Part shown: positions 1-7,105 of the stretch, in pieces
Numbering within the stretch: position 1 is the first letter of the stretch
Layout: each line of letters begins with the position of its first letter
Source: an uncultured Lachnospiraceae bacterium
GTDB taxonomy: Bacteria; Bacillota; Clostridia; Lachnospirales; Lachnospiraceae
Direction of reading: 5' to 3'
Assembly: GCA_910585765.1 (NCBI GenBank)
Contig: CAJUES010000059.1
Span: 1-20,548, forward strand
DNA length: 20,548 nucleotides
The notes under the pieces: model-generated
Told to the model about the DNA's origin: nothing
What the model saw: the letters and a program-made list of their open reading frames with translations, nothing else
The model's database searches: none
Position numbers and translations under genes: made by a program

Positions 1-286
1 ATATGAACAACAGCCTTTTTGCTTTTCCGCCCAGCCAGTCAGCCAGTGTCTCGTGGAATCGGTATTGTGCCTGAAAATCTCCCCGCATGGAAGAGATCAC
101 GATATCGGGGTTCTCTTTCTCCAAAATGCTGATCAGAGTGTCCGTGTCCTCCGCCGGCAGCTGATAGCCGCCCTCCACTTCGTGGTGTCCCGCTGTGACG
201 GTAACGTGATACTCCTGCGACAGGCTGTCTTTTATGGCGCGCCCGACAAGACCGGTTCCGCCGATCAATAACACTTTCTTTCCCAC
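1..286 (-). CDS. NAD(P)-binding sugar-nucleotide reductase-like protein (RmlD/short-chain type), N-terminal part, cut by window edge
   Basis: About 95 N-terminal residues are visible; the gene continues past base 1. The start is GTG at 286-284, chosen because AAGGAGAG sits 6 bases upstream and the Rossmann fold begins at once. Residues 4-15 read VLLIGGTGLVGR, a glycine-rich NAD(P)-binding loop after a beta strand. A segment around residues 50-60 (NPDIVISSMRGD) matches the second half of the Rossmann fold in RmlD-like and NAD-dependent epimerase families, which reduce or epimerise nucleotide-linked sugars in the cytoplasm. The catalytic Tyr-x3-Lys would lie beyond the edge, so the reaction cannot be assigned. 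It is on the same strand as asd and lies after a hairpin. It could also be an atypical SDR of unknown substrate. Confidence 0.7.
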   Translation of the reverse strand, partial: MGKKVLLIGGTGLVGRAIKDSLSQEYHVTVTAGHHEVEGGYQLPAEDTDTLISILEKENPDIVISSMRGDFQAQYRFHETLADWLGGKAKRLLFI

Positions 287-308
287 TGCATCCTCTCCTT
301 CTATAACA

Positions 309-413
309 CTATAGCAGCCACACATCAACCATACCGGCATGTTCCGGTGCGATATCGGTATCATAATCTTCTATGAGCTCACCGTTCACCGCAGTGATCG
401 ATCTGATAACCAC
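309..413 (-). CDS. Possible 34-residue ORF between asd and the reductase-like gene
   Basis: A short reading frame opens at GTG (413-411), directly after an in-frame TGA, and ends at TAG 309-311. The product is about 34 residues and acidic in the middle (GELIEDYDTDIAPEH), ending in VDVWLL. Codon choice resembles the neighbouring genes, which is the main support. Against it, no Shine-Dalgarno sequence precedes the GTG, and a hairpin lies immediately upstream. It could be a real small gene, the degraded end of a larger one, or chance. I do not recognise a family. Confidence 0.25.
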   Translation of the reverse strand: MVIRSITAVNGELIEDYDTDIAPEHAGMVDVWLL

Positions 414-419
414 AATTCA

Positions 420-446
420 GAAAGAGCAGCAATACACTGCTCTTTC
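420..446. terminator. Hairpin downstream of asd, possible terminator
   Basis: GAAAGAGCAG (420-429) pairs perfectly with CTGCTCTTTC (437-446) around a 7-base loop, 17 bases after the asd stop codon. On the minus strand it is not followed by a clean T-run, so termination may be weak or partial. It is the only hairpin after asd, and the next gene has its own ribosome binding site. Confidence 0.5.
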
Positions 447-462
447 AATCAAAACAAAAATT

Positions 463-1548
463 TTATTTCTTCGTGATATACCCTTGCGCCTTGAGGAGCT
501 CTGCACAGAGCACCGCGCCGCCCGCGGCACCGCGCACGGTATTGTGTGAAAGTCCGACGAACTTCCAGTCATATATACTGTCCTCGCGGATCCGTCCGAC
601 GGAGACGCCCATGCCGTTCTCATAGTCAACATCAAGGGTTACCTGCGGTCTGTTGTCCTCCTCGAGATACTGGATGAACTGCTTGGGCGCACTCGGAAGC
701 TCCAGCTCCTGCGGAATGCCCTTGAAGTTCACTAATTTCTCGATGAGCTGCTCCTTTGTAGGCTGTTTTCTGAACTTCACGAACACGGCTGCCGTGTGGC
801 CGTTCAGCACCGGCACACGGATACACTGACAGGTAATGACAGGTGATTCCGCCGGTACGATCACGCCGTCCCTGATCTCGCCCCAGATCCTGAGCGGTTC
901 CTTCTCGCTCTTCTCCTCCTCGCCGCCGATGTACGGAATGATGTTTCCTTCCATCTCCGGCCAGTCCTTAAACGTCTTGCCCGCGCCGGAGATCGCCTGA
1001 TACGTCGTCGCAACGACCTCGTAGGGTTCAAACTCTTTCCACGCGGTCAGGACAGGCGCGTAGCTCTGGATCGAGCAGTTAGGCTTCACAGCGACAAAAC
1101 CTCTCGTCGTGCCAAGGCGCTTTCTCTGGAAATCGATCACCTTCATGTGTTCAGGGTTGATCTCAGGTACGACCATCGGCACGTCGGGCGTCCATCTGTG
1201 CGCAGAATTGTTGCTGACGACAGGCGTCTCTGTCTTTGCGTAATCCTCCTCGATCTTCTTGATCTCCTCTTTTGTCATGTCCACAGCGGAGAACACAAAA
1301 TCAACCTCAGAAGCCACTTGCTCCACTTCATTGACATTCATGACCACGATATCTTTCACTGCCTCCGGCATCGGTGTCGTCATCTTCCATCTGTCACCGA
1401 CTGCCTCCGCGTAAGTCTTTCCTGCGGAGCGCGGGCTTGCGGCGATCGTTGTCACCTCAAACCAGGGGTGATTCTCCAGCAGCGATATGAACCGCTGACC
1501 TACCATACCTGTACCGCCAAGGATACCTACTTTTAATTTTTCACTCAT
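463..1548 (-). CDS. asd: Aspartate-semialdehyde dehydrogenase (long, archaeal/fungal-type)
   Basis: Cytoplasmic enzyme (EC 1.2.1.11) reducing aspartyl-4-phosphate to aspartate semialdehyde with NADPH, the branch point to lysine/diaminopimelate, methionine and threonine. Residues 8-18 form the nucleotide-binding loop GILGGTGMVGQ. The catalytic cysteine is Cys158 in KPNCSIQS, and the QAISGAGK block is at about 184-191. The substrate-binding histidine is His251 in RVPVLNGHTAAV. A length of 361 residues and the short acidic insert near 208-218 fit the class also found in archaea and fungi rather than the E. coli type. The start is supported by TGGAGGAC six bases upstream. It lies 51 bases after argH with no terminator between, so the two are probably cotranscribed. 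Confidence 0.95.
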   Translation of the reverse strand: MSEKLKVGILGGTGMVGQRFISLLENHPWFEVTTIAASPRSAGKTYAEAVGDRWKMTTPMPEAVKDIVVMNVNEVEQVASEVDFVFSAVDMTKEEIKKIEEDYAKTETPVVSNNSAHRWTPDVPMVVPEINPEHMKVIDFQRKRLGTTRGFVAVKPNCSIQSYAPVLTAWKEFEPYEVVATTYQAISGAGKTFKDWPEMEGNIIPYIGGEEEKSEKEPLRIWGEIRDGVIVPAESPVITCQCIRVPVLNGHTAAVFVKFRKQPTKEQLIEKLVNFKGIPQELELPSAPKQFIQYLEEDNRPQVTLDVDYENGMGVSVGRIREDSIYDWKFVGLSHNTVRGAAGGAVLCAELLKAQGYITKK

Positions 1549-1599
1549 TTTTGTCCTCCATTCTGCTGATCGATATCAACATGTAATCATTTTCGCGTA

Positions 1600-2976
1600 C
1601 TAAATTCCCAGATACTCCCGATTGATCCGAATGACCTCCCGCATCGCGTCCGGACCCGGCGCGCCGATCGTCGTGCGCTTATCAACACAGGTCTCGAGGC
1701 TGACTGCCTCGAACAGATCCTCCTCAAACACGGGACTGACCGCCTTTAACTCCTCGAGGGACAGATCATCGATCGCCTTATCCTTCTCGATGCAATACAG
1801 CACAAGCCTTCCGATAATGCCGTGCGCATCCCGGAACGGCACGCCGTGATTCACCAGATAGTCCGCCGCATCCGTGGCGTTCGTGAATCCCTTCATGGCA
1901 CTCATCTTCATGACATCTGTGTTGAACCGCATGGTCCTGAGCATGCCTGTAAACAGCGCCACGCACCCCTTGACAGTATCGATCGCATCGAAGGTCAGTT
2001 CTTTATCCTCCTGCATGTCTTTATTGTAGGCGAGCGGGATCCCCTTCATCGTCGTCAGGATCGACACCAGCGCGCCGTACACACGCCCTGTCTTGCCGCG
2101 GACAAGTTCCGCGATATCGGGGTTCTTTTTCTGCGGCATGATGCTGCTTCCGGTCGAGTACGCATCGTCGATCTCCACGAAACGGTACTCGTTGGAGTTC
2201 CATATGATGATCTCCTCGCAGAAACGGCTCAGGTGCATCATGATCGTGGACAGTGCGGCCAATAGCTCGATCACATAATCCCTGTCCGCCACGGAATCCA
2301 TGCTGTTCAGTGTCGGTCCGTCAAATCCAAGCAGCTGTGCAGTGTATTCCCTGTCCAGCGGATAAGTCGTCCCCGCCAGCGCGCCCGACCCCAGCGGACA
2401 GTAATTCATCCTGTTATATATATCGTCAAGGCGCTGTCTGTCGCGCCTGAACATCTCGAAATACGCTCCCATGTGATGCGCCAGCGTGATCGGCTGCGCT
2501 TTCTGCAGATGCGTAAATCCGGGCATATACGTCTCTGTATGCTTCTCCATGATCGACAGGATCGTCTCGAGCAATCCCTTTAATAGGTCATTGATCGCTG
2601 TGACCTCATTCCTTGTATAAAGTTTCATGTCGAGCGCTACCTGATCGTTCCTGCTCCTGCCGGTATGAAGCTTTTTGCCTGCATCGCCGATTCTCTGTAT
2701 CAGATTCGCCTCCACAAAGCTGTGAATGTCCTCGTATTCATCGGTGATCGCCAACGCTCCTGTCTCGACATCTCTCAGTATGCTTTCCAGTCCTTTGGTG
2801 ATCTGATCGCGCTCATCTTCTGTCAGAATCCCCTGTCTGGCAAGCATTTTCACATGCGCCATGCTGCCCTCCACATCCTCGCGGAAAAACTTCTGGTCAA
2901 ATGAAATCGACGCATTGAAATTGTATACAAGCTTGTCTGTCTCCTTGGTAAATCTGCCGCCCCAAAGCTGTGCCAT
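1600..2976 (-). CDS. argH: Argininosuccinate lyase
   Basis: Last step of arginine synthesis (EC 4.3.2.1): cleaves argininosuccinate to arginine and fumarate, as a cytoplasmic homotetramer. The 458-residue length is standard. The fumarase/aspartase superfamily signature GSSIMPQKKNPD is at residues 276-287, with Ser278 as the catalytic serine. GRSRNDQ at 106-112 and THLQKAQP at 155-162 (His156) supply the other conserved active-site blocks. AAAGGAGA precedes the start by 8 bases. The gene has a candidate promoter just upstream and is followed by asd. No argG is next to it, so it is separated from the rest of the arginine pathway. There is no sign of truncation. Confidence 0.96.
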   Translation of the reverse strand: MAQLWGGRFTKETDKLVYNFNASISFDQKFFREDVEGSMAHVKMLARQGILTEDERDQITKGLESILRDVETGALAITDEYEDIHSFVEANLIQRIGDAGKKLHTGRSRNDQVALDMKLYTRNEVTAINDLLKGLLETILSIMEKHTETYMPGFTHLQKAQPITLAHHMGAYFEMFRRDRQRLDDIYNRMNYCPLGSGALAGTTYPLDREYTAQLLGFDGPTLNSMDSVADRDYVIELLAALSTIMMHLSRFCEEIIIWNSNEYRFVEIDDAYSTGSSIMPQKKNPDIAELVRGKTGRVYGALVSILTTMKGIPLAYNKDMQEDKELTFDAIDTVKGCVALFTGMLRTMRFNTDVMKMSAMKGFTNATDAADYLVNHGVPFRDAHGIIGRLVLYCIEKDKAIDDLSLEELKAVSPVFEEDLFEAVSLETCVDKRTTIGAPGPDAMREVIRINREYLGI

Positions 2977-3039
2977 CTTCTGTCTCCTTTCGATCGCTCA
3001 AAGTTCCTAAATGATAGATCCGCAAATATTCTCTTGAAT

Positions 3040-3068
3040 ACAATAGCATAGATTTATGAGAGTTGCAA
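3040..3068 (-). promoter_or_regulatory. Candidate promoter of argH-asd
   Basis: TTGCAA (3068-3063) and TATTGT (3045-3040), spaced 17 bases, lie between the blaR1-like stop codon and argH. Each hexamer matches consensus at 4 of 6 positions, so this is only a candidate. No ArgR-type palindrome was evident. Confidence 0.4.
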
Positions 3069-3075
3069 TAATAAT

Positions 3076-5703
3076 TTACTGCTCGAGTCCATATGAGCTG
3101 ATCCGAAATCCTTCCGGTGTCTTGGTGACCTCCATACTCAGGTAAGCGTAAACCCCATCTGCCTCCACATGTCCGGCGATACTATAGGACAGCCAGCAAG
3201 TGACACCGTTTTCTATGTTGTCGTCGGGCAGTCCTGCCAGATCGTTTTCCCTGATCTGCGCCGCATTTTCAGGATCACTGTACAGATCGACAGTCCCGTC
3301 AAAATCTTCTGACAAAAGCGATCTGAGTACGGCCTCATCGTTTTCAAAATACGCTGCCGCGAAGGCCTCCGCGGTCCTCCGCATCTCGACGGCATCCTCA
3401 CAGGGTTCATTCCTGTTGATCCTCTGCATACCGTTTGCATCAGGATCCAGTGAGATGATTTCCTGCTGTTCCAGATACATCCTGCCATCGTACACGGCAC
3501 AGTGGTTGTACAGACCGCGCCCAGGTATCCCGGGATATTCAAAGCGATACACCTTCTGTGTGTCACCGCCCGCCCTCGGGATACGGATCAGATATGTTTC
3601 CGCCACCCCGTAACCATCTGCCATATAGCCGATGGTCCGCTCCTGTGTCGCATAGACATATTCTGCATCATAATTGACCAGCTCTATTTCATACAGTTCT
3701 CTTGACGGATTCTCATAAAACAGTTCCGGCTGTCCGGCCGCCAGATCCACATACCAGATCCGGTTTCTTTCATCCTTGTAGTACATTCCGCCTTCTGTGA
3801 TGATCGTCGAAAAATAGCCGGCATCGCACAACGGTTCATAGATGCCATCATCCTTTTCAATGTAAAAGCTCCTCTCCGCCTCGTTTTTGTATCTGCTGAC
3901 GATCTGGCTGCCATCCAACATCTTTTTGCACGCTCCCACATCCATGGCAGGCATATATTTCTGTGTCAGCTGTTCTGTCAGCTTCCAGTATTCTTCGGAA
4001 TCATATGTTGTGTTTTGATCTCTCTTCCACTGCAGCTCCACATAGTCGTTGTATTCTCTATATAAAAAATCGTCTGCCCTGTCGTCAAGCTGTCTTCCGA
4101 TCCCGCCGTCCTGATCCAGCTCAAAACCGATCCTGGAGCCGTTATCGCATGCAGCATATAATTTCCCCTCGTAGATTGAGATATGGTACAGGGATTCGAA
4201 TTTATTGCTGAATGCCGCGAGCGCGTCGACCACCTCGCGCGTATCCAGGTCCATCCGGTAAATGGTCGCCCCATATGTATCGCCCCTTGGCGCCAGACCG
4301 CAGAAATACAGGAAATTCCGATCGATTTCCATTCCTCTGCGGAGTCTGTAGTCATCGTGGTAAAGGAGCTCTCCGTCACCCGTACCATCCTTGAAGCAGT
4401 AAATCCCGTCTTCTCTTGCCAGATAGACATCATTCCTATAAACACGGGCAATCTTGTTGTATTCATTGTTGTAGTCAAAGCGGTTGTCTGTGTCGGGATC
4501 TTTTTCACCGGATTCGGTCTCAGCGGTCACGATTTCGCGAATACTGGTATCGATCGGAGCGATGTCCTCTGACTGATACCCGCAGGAGACGGCAAGTCCC
4601 ATGACTGGGACGGCGATACAGATCACTGCGGCGCTCACAAATCCCCTTTTCTTTATTCCCTGATCAAACATGTTGTCAATCCGCCCTTTTAGCTGTATCC
4701 TGTCTTCCAGAAAGCTGCTGGAAAACACAGAGGACTTTTTTTCGGATGTCTTGTTTCCTGCCAAAAAGAGCATCATGCGCGCATACAGTTCCCGTTCCTC
4801 CAGATCCCGCCCGCGCAGGGTCGCCTCGTCACACGCAAGCTCAATATCATAAAAAAACTGCTTTCTCATGAGGTATACGGCCGGATTCATCCAATTTACA
4901 CAGCAGACAGCCGTCATCAGCAGTTTTGACAGAAGATCTCTTTTTCGATAGTGGCAGAATTCATGTTCCACGACCAGCTCAAGTTCTGCTGCCGTCCACT
5001 GCTTCGAAACGGACGGAATGACCAGCTTCGGGTGCACAATCCCGACCAGCATCGGGCTTTTGATCTGCCGGCTCTGACAGACTGCCACGCGGTTTCCTGT
5101 TCTGGACATCACTTCCCTCATCCTTTCGTCCGTGACAGGGCACAGGCTCTTATGATATAAATGCAAAAACATCACATACCCGGCAATTGTATAAAACGCG
5201 CATGCAAACACGCCCATGATCCAGACTGCTGAAAGTATTTCTACATATGTATAATGAAATACCTTACCCCGGCCGGACTTTTTTCCTGAAACGATCTGAT
5301 CTGTCGATTCCTGCTGTCCGCCAGGGTGGTCAGCGTTTTCCCTGAATGGCTGTCCATGGATCATCTGGGCGGCATCGCTTTGCGGAATACCGGCTGATAT
5401 ATCCTGCTGGCTGCTGCCGTCTGCCGCCTGGGACAGATCTAAATGCACAGCCGCGTCCGTCCCGGCATTCCAGCTGTCCGACGGCGCAGCGCCCGCAAAG
5501 GAAATCCCGGCAAGGGGTACGATGGAAAAATTGTAGGGGATCAGCAGTCGGACTGCGAGCAGGATCCACATGATCTTCATCCATCCGGAACCGTATCTTT
5601 TTCTGAGTTTTCCGCCCAAAAAGCTCAGGGACAGAATGACGACAGCCGCCACAATGTTGACCTCCAGCAGATCCAGAAACAAATTGGTCAATATTTCCCG
5701 CAT
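3076..5703 (-). CDS. BlaR1-like M56 family membrane metallopeptidase with non-PBP extracytoplasmic sensor region
   Basis: Membrane sensor-protease of 875 residues. I start it at ATG 5703 (MREILTNLF), not at an upstream in-frame codon that would overlap blaI. The start has AAAGGGG upstream and follows the blaI stop by 4 bases. Hydrophobic segments near residues 10-30, 40-65 and 160-182 precede the M56 zinc site: HEFCH at 247-251, with Glu288 in IELACDEA as likely third ligand. PMLVGIVHPKLVIP at about 217-230 is typical of BlaR1/MecR1. A further membrane segment lies at about 355-372. Beyond it, about 480 residues lack the penicillin-binding SxxK/KTG sensor of BlaR1. Instead they show repeated short strand-rich units (YRMDLDTREV, IYCFKDGTG, YLIRIPRAGGD) suggesting a beta-propeller, and an NTF2-like tail from about 775. 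In the family the protease relieves BlaI repression when the outer domain senses a ligand; the ligand here is unknown. Confidence 0.85.
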   Translation of the reverse strand: MREILTNLFLDLLEVNIVAAVVILSLSFLGGKLRKRYGSGWMKIMWILLAVRLLIPYNFSIVPLAGISFAGAAPSDSWNAGTDAAVHLDLSQAADGSSQQDISAGIPQSDAAQMIHGQPFRENADHPGGQQESTDQIVSGKKSGRGKVFHYTYVEILSAVWIMGVFACAFYTIAGYVMFLHLYHKSLCPVTDERMREVMSRTGNRVAVCQSRQIKSPMLVGIVHPKLVIPSVSKQWTAAELELVVEHEFCHYRKRDLLSKLLMTAVCCVNWMNPAVYLMRKQFFYDIELACDEATLRGRDLEERELYARMMLFLAGNKTSEKKSSVFSSSFLEDRIQLKGRIDNMFDQGIKKRGFVSAAVICIAVPVMGLAVSCGYQSEDIAPIDTSIREIVTAETESGEKDPDTDNRFDYNNEYNKIARVYRNDVYLAREDGIYCFKDGTGDGELLYHDDYRLRRGMEIDRNFLYFCGLAPRGDTYGATIYRMDLDTREVVDALAAFSNKFESLYHISIYEGKLYAACDNGSRIGFELDQDGGIGRQLDDRADDFLYREYNDYVELQWKRDQNTTYDSEEYWKLTEQLTQKYMPAMDVGACKKMLDGSQIVSRYKNEAERSFYIEKDDGIYEPLCDAGYFSTIITEGGMYYKDERNRIWYVDLAAGQPELFYENPSRELYEIELVNYDAEYVYATQERTIGYMADGYGVAETYLIRIPRAGGDTQKVYRFEYPGIPGRGLYNHCAVYDGRMYLEQQEIISLDPDANGMQRINRNEPCEDAVEMRRTAEAFAAAYFENDEAVLRSLLSEDFDGTVDLYSDPENAAQIRENDLAGLPDDNIENGVTCWLSYSIAGHVEADGVYAYLSMEVTKTPEGFRISSYGLEQ

Positions 5704-5707
5704 ATGC

Positions 5708-6082
5708 CTATTTCCCCTTTCTTTTGACGGTAATGTAGTCCTCAAGCTCCCGAAGCTCGTCCTCCGACAAACTGTTTCCATCGTACAGCGCCGCCAGGAA
5801 ATTTTTGGCGGAGTTCTGATACAGGCGTTTCAGAATACTACGGCTCTCCATCTGCATGTAACTTGATTTGTCGATCCGTGCGATGTATACATTGTTCTTT
5901 CCTGACTTCTGTACCTCGAGGAATCCTTTTTCCTGCAGTCTTGACAGAAAAGAAAGGACCGTTGTGGGCGACAGCTTTCGCTCACGATCCAGCCGTGCCT
6001 CGATCTCCGACCTTGTCACCGGCTTATCCATGTCCCATATGATCATCATGATCTCCAACTCTGAATCTGGCAAACGTTTCAT
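5708..6082 (-). CDS. BlaI/MecI-family winged-helix transcriptional repressor
   Basis: DNA-binding repressor of 124 residues, the usual BlaI/MecI/CopY length. The start MKRLPDSELEIM is set by AGGAAGGAG 8 bases upstream; a longer in-frame reading would begin inside the promoter inverted repeat and is unlikely. The winged helix covers roughly residues 5-70: WDMDKPVTRSEIEARL, recognition helix LSPTTVLSFLSRLQEKG at about 38-54, then the wing KSGKNNVYIA. The C-terminal half is helical, for dimerisation, and in the family is cleaved or inactivated after signalling by the M56 partner. The stop codon lies 4 bases before the blaR1-like start and this gene carries that gene's ribosome binding site. Autoregulation through the inverted repeat at 6147-6206 is likely. 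No beta-lactamase or PBP gene is nearby, so its other targets are unknown. Confidence 0.9.
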   Translation of the reverse strand: MKRLPDSELEIMMIIWDMDKPVTRSEIEARLDRERKLSPTTVLSFLSRLQEKGFLEVQKSGKNNVYIARIDKSSYMQMESRSILKRLYQNSAKNFLAALYDGNSLSEDELRELEDYITVKRKGK

Positions 6083-6146
6083 TGTCCGTGCTCCTTCCTG
6101 ATCCCAAATATATTTTGCATATTTCACACACTTTTGCATATAAAAC

Positions 6147-6206
6147 ACAAACATCTTCGGCAAGTGTAGAATATGTTTATATTCTACACTTGCCGAAGAT
6201 GTTTGT
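6147..6206. repeat. Perfect 28-bp inverted repeat over the blaI promoter, likely operator
   Basis: Left arm 6147-6174 and right arm 6179-6206 are exact reverse complements around the four bases GTTT. The right arm spans the spacer and -10 of the blaI promoter and reaches into its -35. A transcript starting about 7 bases past the -10 would begin at the centre, so the RNA would carry only one arm. That argues for a DNA-level site (paired repressor sites) rather than an RNA hairpin. The centre reads AGAATATGTTTATATTCT. Confidence 0.75.
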
Positions 6207-6209
6207 CAA
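6181..6209 (-). promoter_or_regulatory. Strong sigma-A-type promoter of blaI-blaR1-like operon
   Basis: TTGACA (6209-6204), a 17-base spacer and TAGAAT (6186-6181), reading toward blaI. The -35 is perfect and the -10 matches 5 of 6. The start of transcription would be near 6174. It overlaps the inverted repeat, which fits repression by BlaI. Confidence 0.8.
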
Positions 6210-6210
6210 C

Positions 6211-6238
6211 AAAAAAGGGAGCTTTCGCTCCCTTTTTT
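6211..6238. terminator. Perfect bidirectional intrinsic terminator
   Basis: AAAAAAGGGAGC (6211-6222) pairs with GCTCCCTTTTTT (6227-6238) around TTTC, giving an A-tract/T-tract flanked GC stem that works on either strand. It ends the 6891-6238 gene, sharing one base with its stop codon, and sits only one base away from the -35 of the blaI promoter. Confidence 0.93.
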
Positions 6239-6891
6239 CAGTCATTAATATGACGGATCGCATCATATGCCCCGTTGAACATATTCGAAATATCGTCTGA
6301 TGAAAGTTCCCCATTGTTTTCAAGCGTCTTGTCCATAATCTTTAACAGTTGCTCCTGGAGACGGGTTTTCTGGGAAACCACGTCGACTGCCCCCGGTTCT
6401 TTGAGATCGTCATACATCTTCCCGTAAAACTGCAGCAACTGCTGGTTGGTCGTCTCCCTGCATTTTACGATGTCGCCCAGCGCTATCGCTTTCGTACGGG
6501 CGCCGTCGCCGTTAGGTTCCATCTGACGCAGCTCCGAGATTACCTGGTTCAGATACGCTGTCTGCTGTCCGATCCGCTCGATCTGTTCCAGACAGTATTC
6601 CATCGTATATTTTGACTGTCCGCCTGCGGCGTGAATATCTGCCCCAGTATTTACCGGTACCTCATCCACTGTGCCATTCCCGACGATCTCATTTTCCATC
6701 ATTTTATTTTCAATTGTCTGCTCTGACATATCGTTATCCTCCAAATTCTGCTCTGGCGGACACGCAAGGCATAGCATATTCCGCGCCAGAAAGCGTGCCC
6801 TGCCCTGTTTCACGAGTCCCTTAGCCCTTTTTAGGTAAGTCGTCCCGTATTTTTTGCCATTTTCATCGACCACAATAATGTTTTTTGTCAT
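6238..6891 (-). CDS. Uncharacterised protein with RRXRR-like N-terminus and helical C-terminus
   Basis: Product of 217 residues from ATG 6891, chosen over a codon 36 bases upstream because AAGGGGGAA lies about 8 bases before it. Residues 4-45 (VVDENGKKYG, then RAKGLVKQGRARFL and ACPPE) resemble the RRXRR domain found at the N-terminus of IscB-type and related HNH proteins: a short strand, D-x-x-G, then basic R-A-x-x-L-x-x-x-G-x-A. No HNH or RuvC motif follows. Instead there is an acidic linker (about 46-90) and a largely alpha-helical region (about 95-205) rich in Gln, Glu and Leu (YCLEQIERIGQQTAYLNQVI), which may form coiled coils. It is expressed alone, from its own promoter to its own terminator. 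The function is unknown; the RRXRR resemblance is my inference from motif spacing. Confidence 0.8.
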   Translation of the reverse strand: MTKNIIVVDENGKKYGTTYLKRAKGLVKQGRARFLARNMLCLACPPEQNLEDNDMSEQTIENKMMENEIVGNGTVDEVPVNTGADIHAAGGQSKYTMEYCLEQIERIGQQTAYLNQVISELRQMEPNGDGARTKAIALGDIVKCRETTNQQLLQFYGKMYDDLKEPGAVDVVSQKTRLQEQLLKIMDKTLENNGELSSDDISNMFNGAYDAIRHIND

Positions 6892-6904
6892 GGGTGTCTT
6901 CCCC
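6880..6904 (-). repeat. Direct repeat copy A, spanning ribosome binding site and start codon of the 6891-6238 gene
   Basis: This 25-base segment, with GGGGAAGACACCC before ATG and ACAAAAAAC after it, recurs at 6943-6967 with one difference: ATG here, ATA there. The copies are 63 bases apart, an exact number of codons. Confidence 0.8.
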
Positions 6905-6942
6905 CTTGCTTCGATTTTGTCATGCACTTGTAAAAGGCCTGC

Positions 6943-6967
6943 GTTTTTTGTTATGGGTGTCTTCCCC
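6943..6967 (-). repeat. Direct repeat copy B, upstream duplicate of the start region
   Basis: 24 of 25 bases match copy A at 6880-6904. The start codon position reads ATA, so this copy could not initiate efficiently. The frame stays open from here into the gene, and an in-frame TGA lies just upstream of it. Confidence 0.75.
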
Positions 6968-6980
6968 GCCTCTCCTATTC

Positions 6981-7009
6981 AGTATAATATATTTCTCAGA
7001 CAAATACAA
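6981..7009 (-). promoter_or_regulatory. Candidate promoter of the 6891-6238 gene
   Basis: TTGTAT (7009-7004), a 17-base spacer and TATACT (6986-6981) read toward the gene. The -10 matches 5 of 6 and the -35 only 3 of 6. The leader to the start codon would be about 85 bases and would include the duplicated start region. Confidence 0.5.
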
Positions 7010-7021
7010 TAGCCATGTTAT

Positions 7022-7069
7022 TGGGATCCCATCACTTTTGACAAATTCTGACATATACTATTCTATACA
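7022..7069 (+). promoter_or_regulatory. Candidate promoter region of the ABC transporter operon
   Basis: A perfect TTGACA lies at 7038-7043. Possible -10 elements are TATTCT (7059-7064, spacing 15) or TATACA (7064-7069, spacing 20), neither ideally placed, so an activator may be needed. The 10-base palindrome TGGGATCCCA (7022-7031) lies just upstream and could be a binding site. The 214-base gap 6892-7105 holds this and the divergent promoter. Confidence 0.45.
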
Positions 7070-7105
7070 TCGATACATTTTGGCAAGAAAGGCGGCGGTT
7101 ACGAA

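Noticed and set aside
5704..5781. Longer start for the BlaR1-like protein overlapping blaI
   Set aside because: No ribosome binding site there, and family members start just before the first membrane helix, as the inner ATG does.
6083..6163. N-terminal extension of the BlaI-like protein by 27 residues
   Set aside because: It would start inside the inverted repeat, only about 11 bases after the predicted transcript start, and lacks a ribosome binding site; the inner ATG has AGGAAGGAG.
6892..7105. Riboswitch upstream of the ABC transporter
   Set aside because: No TPP, SAM or other riboswitch core was recognised, and the region is taken up by two divergent promoters and a direct repeat.
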